From contig NZ_SUPK01000010.1 in the NCBI RefSeq assembly GCF_005049045.1, positions 62,001 to 126,000 of the forward strand: a stretch of 64,000 bases of DNA. The letters run 5' to 3'. The notes beneath the pieces are model-generated. The model saw nothing but the letters and a program-made list of their open reading frames with translations. It did not search any database and had not been told where the DNA came from. Source of the DNA: Cohnella pontilimi (GTDB taxonomy: Bacteria > Bacillota > Bacilli > Paenibacillales > Paenibacillaceae). Positions 62,518 to 64,000 of the stretch are shown one piece after another (position 1 is the stretch's first letter; each line of letters opens with the position of its first letter). Made by a program: the position numbers and the translations under genes.

Positions 62518-63003
62518 GTGGGCAGCAAGAACAAAGACCAGTTTGACAAGCCGTTGGCGCAGAACAAAAAAGCTTCCCATGACTACTTCATCGAAGAGAC
62601 CTACGAAGCGGGAATGGTGCTGACCGGTACGGAAATCAAATCTTTGCGCCGCGGCCGAGCGAATCTTAGCGATACGTTCTGCACGGTAAGGAACGGCGAG
62701 ATGTTCATCCACAACATGCACATCAGTCCGTTCGAGGAAGGCAACCGCCACAACTCCGATCCCACTCGGGCACGGAAGCTTCTGCTGCATAAGCAGCAGA
62801 TTCACAAAATGCTCGGGGAGTCGAAGCGCGAAGGCTACACCATCGTGCCGCTGAAGGTGTATGTGCGTAACGGTTACGCCAAAGTACTGATCGGCATGGG
62901 TAAGGGCAAGAAGCAGTACGACAAGCGCGCCGATGCTGCCAAGAAAGACGCGCAGCGGGACATTCAGCGGATTCTTCGGGAGAAGCAGAAGGTCAGCAAT
63001 TAA
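62518..63003 (+). CDS. smpB: SsrA-binding protein
   Basis: 161 aa, standard length. Recognised by [20 protein letters not shown], then [20 protein letters not shown] and the basic C-terminal tail [20 protein letters not shown]. It binds tmRNA and brings it to stalled ribosomes. GTG start with GGGGAGGAG upstream. The tmRNA gene follows 147 bases downstream, and rnr lies nearby, giving the full trans-translation set. Confidence 0.97.
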   Translation: MGSKNKDQFDKPLAQNKKASHDYFIEETYEAGMVLTGTEIKSLRRGRANLSDTFCTVRNGEMFIHNMHISPFEEGNRHNSDPTRARKLLLHKQQIHKMLGESKREGYTIVPLKVYVRNGYAKVLIGMGKGKKQYDKRADAAKKDAQRDIQRILREKQKVSN

Positions 63004-63051
63004 CCGATGGCAGGGTTACCAGCAACAATCACACGGTTTTGATGGCGTTTG

Positions 63052-63062
63052 TGTGGTATAAT
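63052..63062 (+). promoter_or_regulatory. extended -10 promoter of ssrA
   Basis: TGGTATAAT (TGn plus TATAAT at 63057-63062). The -35 is poor. The transcript would begin about 80 bases before the mature tmRNA 5' end. Confidence 0.6.
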
Positions 63063-63150
63063 AGTTATAGCTAGTTCATGCTTCGATTGGCTGTTGATCG
63101 AAGCGCCCTTGGATTCTTGAGCCGCTGGTGGGCGGCCGCGAATCAGCTTC

Positions 63151-63513
63151 GGGGGCGTTTATGGATTCGACGGGGACAGTTCGAGCATGGGTAGCGGGTA
63201 GTAGGGCTGCGACTGCTTCAACAACGCGGAAAGCGAATAATCGCAAACAAACAACCTTCTCTGGCTCTGGCCGCCTAATAACGGTCACCAGGCTCTAACT
63301 CTCCATCGCCCATGTGGCGGGATTAGGGCTCAACTTTAGTGGGATACGCTGTCTAGTCTCCGCCTGGGGCTAGCTGAAGAAGACAATCAGGCTGACCCGA
63401 CGCAGAGCCGGTTCCGGGGCGCTGCTCGGGTGACATCAAAACTGGAACTACACCCGTAGAAGCCTATGTGGCGTTGTCTTCGGACAGGGGTTCGACTCCC
63501 CTCGCCTCCACCA
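63151..63513 (+). ncRNA. ssrA: transfer-messenger RNA (tmRNA)
   Basis: 363 nt. The 5' end GGGGGCG pairs with CGCCTCC before the encoded ACCA 3' end. The tRNA-like parts include GGATTCGACGGGGACAG and the T-loop GGTTCGACTCC. The tag reading frame starts at GCA 63243 and gives ANKQPSLALAA, followed by two TAA codons (63276-63281). The -LALAA type end is recognised by ClpXP. Lies downstream of smpB as in many Firmicutes. Confidence 0.97.
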
Positions 63514-63515
63514 TA

Positions 63516-63548
63516 AAAACACTGACCGCACGAGGTCAGTGTTTTTTT
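63516..63548 (+). terminator. terminator after ssrA
   Basis: AACACTGACC and GGTCAGTGTT around GCACGA, followed by a T-run. Confidence 0.93.
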
Positions 63549-63565
63549 GTTGGTGGAGAAGTTTG

Positions 63566-63670
63566 GGGAGTCGCCCCGATCCGAAAGAGGACAGTTGGGT
63601 TCGATCGCGCGGAGGTCTGCGGAGCGGACTGAGCACGCAATCTGATTCTACCACTAAGGTTGTCCTCGTC
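63566..63670 (+). repeat. direct repeat copy 1 (105 bp) after ssrA
   Basis: Repeated at 63697-63801 with two substitutions (GGACTGAG/GGACCGAG and ACCACTAAG/ACCGCTAAG). Begins GGGAGTCGCCCCG and ends TTGTCCTCGTC. Neither copy contains a credible gene. Confidence 0.9.
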
Positions 63671-63696
63671 GAATATACCTCGTCAGCAAATTCAAC

Positions 63697-63801
63697 GGGA
63701 GTCGCCCCGATCCGAAAGAGGACAGTTGGGTTCGATCGCGCGGAGGTCTGCGGAGCGGACCGAGCACGCAATCTGATTCTACCGCTAAGGTTGTCCTCGT
63801 C
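63697..63801 (+). repeat. direct repeat copy 2 (105 bp) after ssrA
   Basis: Second copy, offset 131 bases from copy 1, with a 26-base unique spacer between. Between ssrA and the window end (about 487 bases) no protein gene is supported. Confidence 0.9.
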
Positions 63802-63851
63802 AAGAAAAACCATTAATACCGAGGGACGGGTACTTTAGTTCAATACAAAGC

Positions 63852-63876
63852 AGAAGGATCCGCGGCGGATCCTTCT
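63852..63876. other. perfect 12-bp hairpin
   Basis: AGAAGGATCCGC and GCGGATCCTTCT separated by one G. No T-run follows on the plus strand, so it is not a clear terminator; it may be the end of a unit continuing past the window. Confidence 0.5.
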
Positions 63877-64000
63877 TACTTCTGCTGCCATGAGCAGCCC
63901 TTATCTCTTTTACCAGTGGCAAATAGGGCTACTGTCCGCGATTGGATAACAAGAGCCGAATGAAGGGAGACCTTCACATTCTGTTCTGTGAGAGACTGGG

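Noticed and set aside
63448..63813. 121-aa minus-strand ORF containing WWRRGESNPCP
   Set aside because: It is the antisense of the tmRNA 3' end plus the direct repeats; this peptide type is a well-known artefact of RNA genes.
1..64000. CRISPR array, insertion sequence or prophage
   Set aside because: No regularly spaced repeats, transposase, integrase or phage structural genes were seen; the only direct repeats are the pair after ssrA, the 45-bp tandem in the permease gene and the duplicated terminator.

Overview
The window looks like chromosome of a spore-forming Firmicute, most like Paenibacillaceae (Paenibacillus/Cohnella type). Reasons: many genes have AGGAGG-type ribosome sites with frequent GTG/TTG starts. 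There are catabolite-response (cre) elements, a 7-1-7 Fur box, a guanine riboswitch before xpt-pbuX, DUF421/DUF1657 sporulation-associated genes with a sigmaG-like promoter, and the order secG-rnr-(pyrB)-smpB-ssrA. No prophage, transposase or CRISPR array is visible.

Left part (1-5100): a minus-strand operon for 3-hydroxybutyrate use. It encodes a GntP-type permease, 3-hydroxybutyrate dehydrogenase, scoA, scoB and a thiolase cut by the window edge. A divergent LysR regulator and a near-cre site lie upstream. Next come a membrane GGDEF-EAL protein, a four-gene HTH/membrane/oxidoreductase operon, an MFS transporter, and the riboswitch-controlled xanthine salvage pair xpt-pbuX. An ABC-2 exporter pair, small membrane and RibD-like genes, gene remnants (16.5-16.8 kb) and a MerR-MFS pair follow.

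18.5-20.7 kb is accessory: two overlapping genes of unknown function, a 57-aa membrane protein and a secreted protein. The last two lie between two copies of the same 26-bp terminator hairpin.

20.7-28.9 kb is a carboxylate module. A CitA/CitB-type two-component system is divergent from tctC-tctB-tctA, NAD-malic enzyme, an AEC-family permease and a small HPr-like protein lacking the active-site histidine segment. A perfect cre site lies before tctC, and a hairpin separates tctC from tctBA.

28.9-42.9 kb is mixed: a DUF1796 protein, a small haem-copper-oxidase-like membrane protein, feoA-feoB and a Cys-rich Feo protein under a perfect Fur box. Then come a NarL/DesK-type two-component system with an ABC-2 exporter (one ATPase, two permeases), an aldo/keto reductase, DinB, SDR, an ECF sigma factor with a DUF4179 anti-sigma candidate, and a VOC protein.

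43.2-52.4 kb is a complete sugar-sensing and uptake locus. A membrane-anchored sugar-binding sensor (XylFII-like), a LytS/YesM-type kinase and a YesN-type AraC regulator precede two lipoprotein binding proteins, a double ABC ATPase and a permease. The permease gene carries a perfect 45-bp tandem duplication near its start.

52.4-64 kb holds exonuclease III, a DEDD exonuclease, DUF6157, a DUF421 protein with a DUF1657-like tail facing a stand-alone DUF1657 gene, a sugar-phosphate isomerase-like protein, an Eis-like acetyltransferase, secG, rnr, an orphan pyrB, smpB and tmRNA. Palindromic intergenic repeats follow pyrB, and a direct repeat (2 x 105 bp) follows ssrA.
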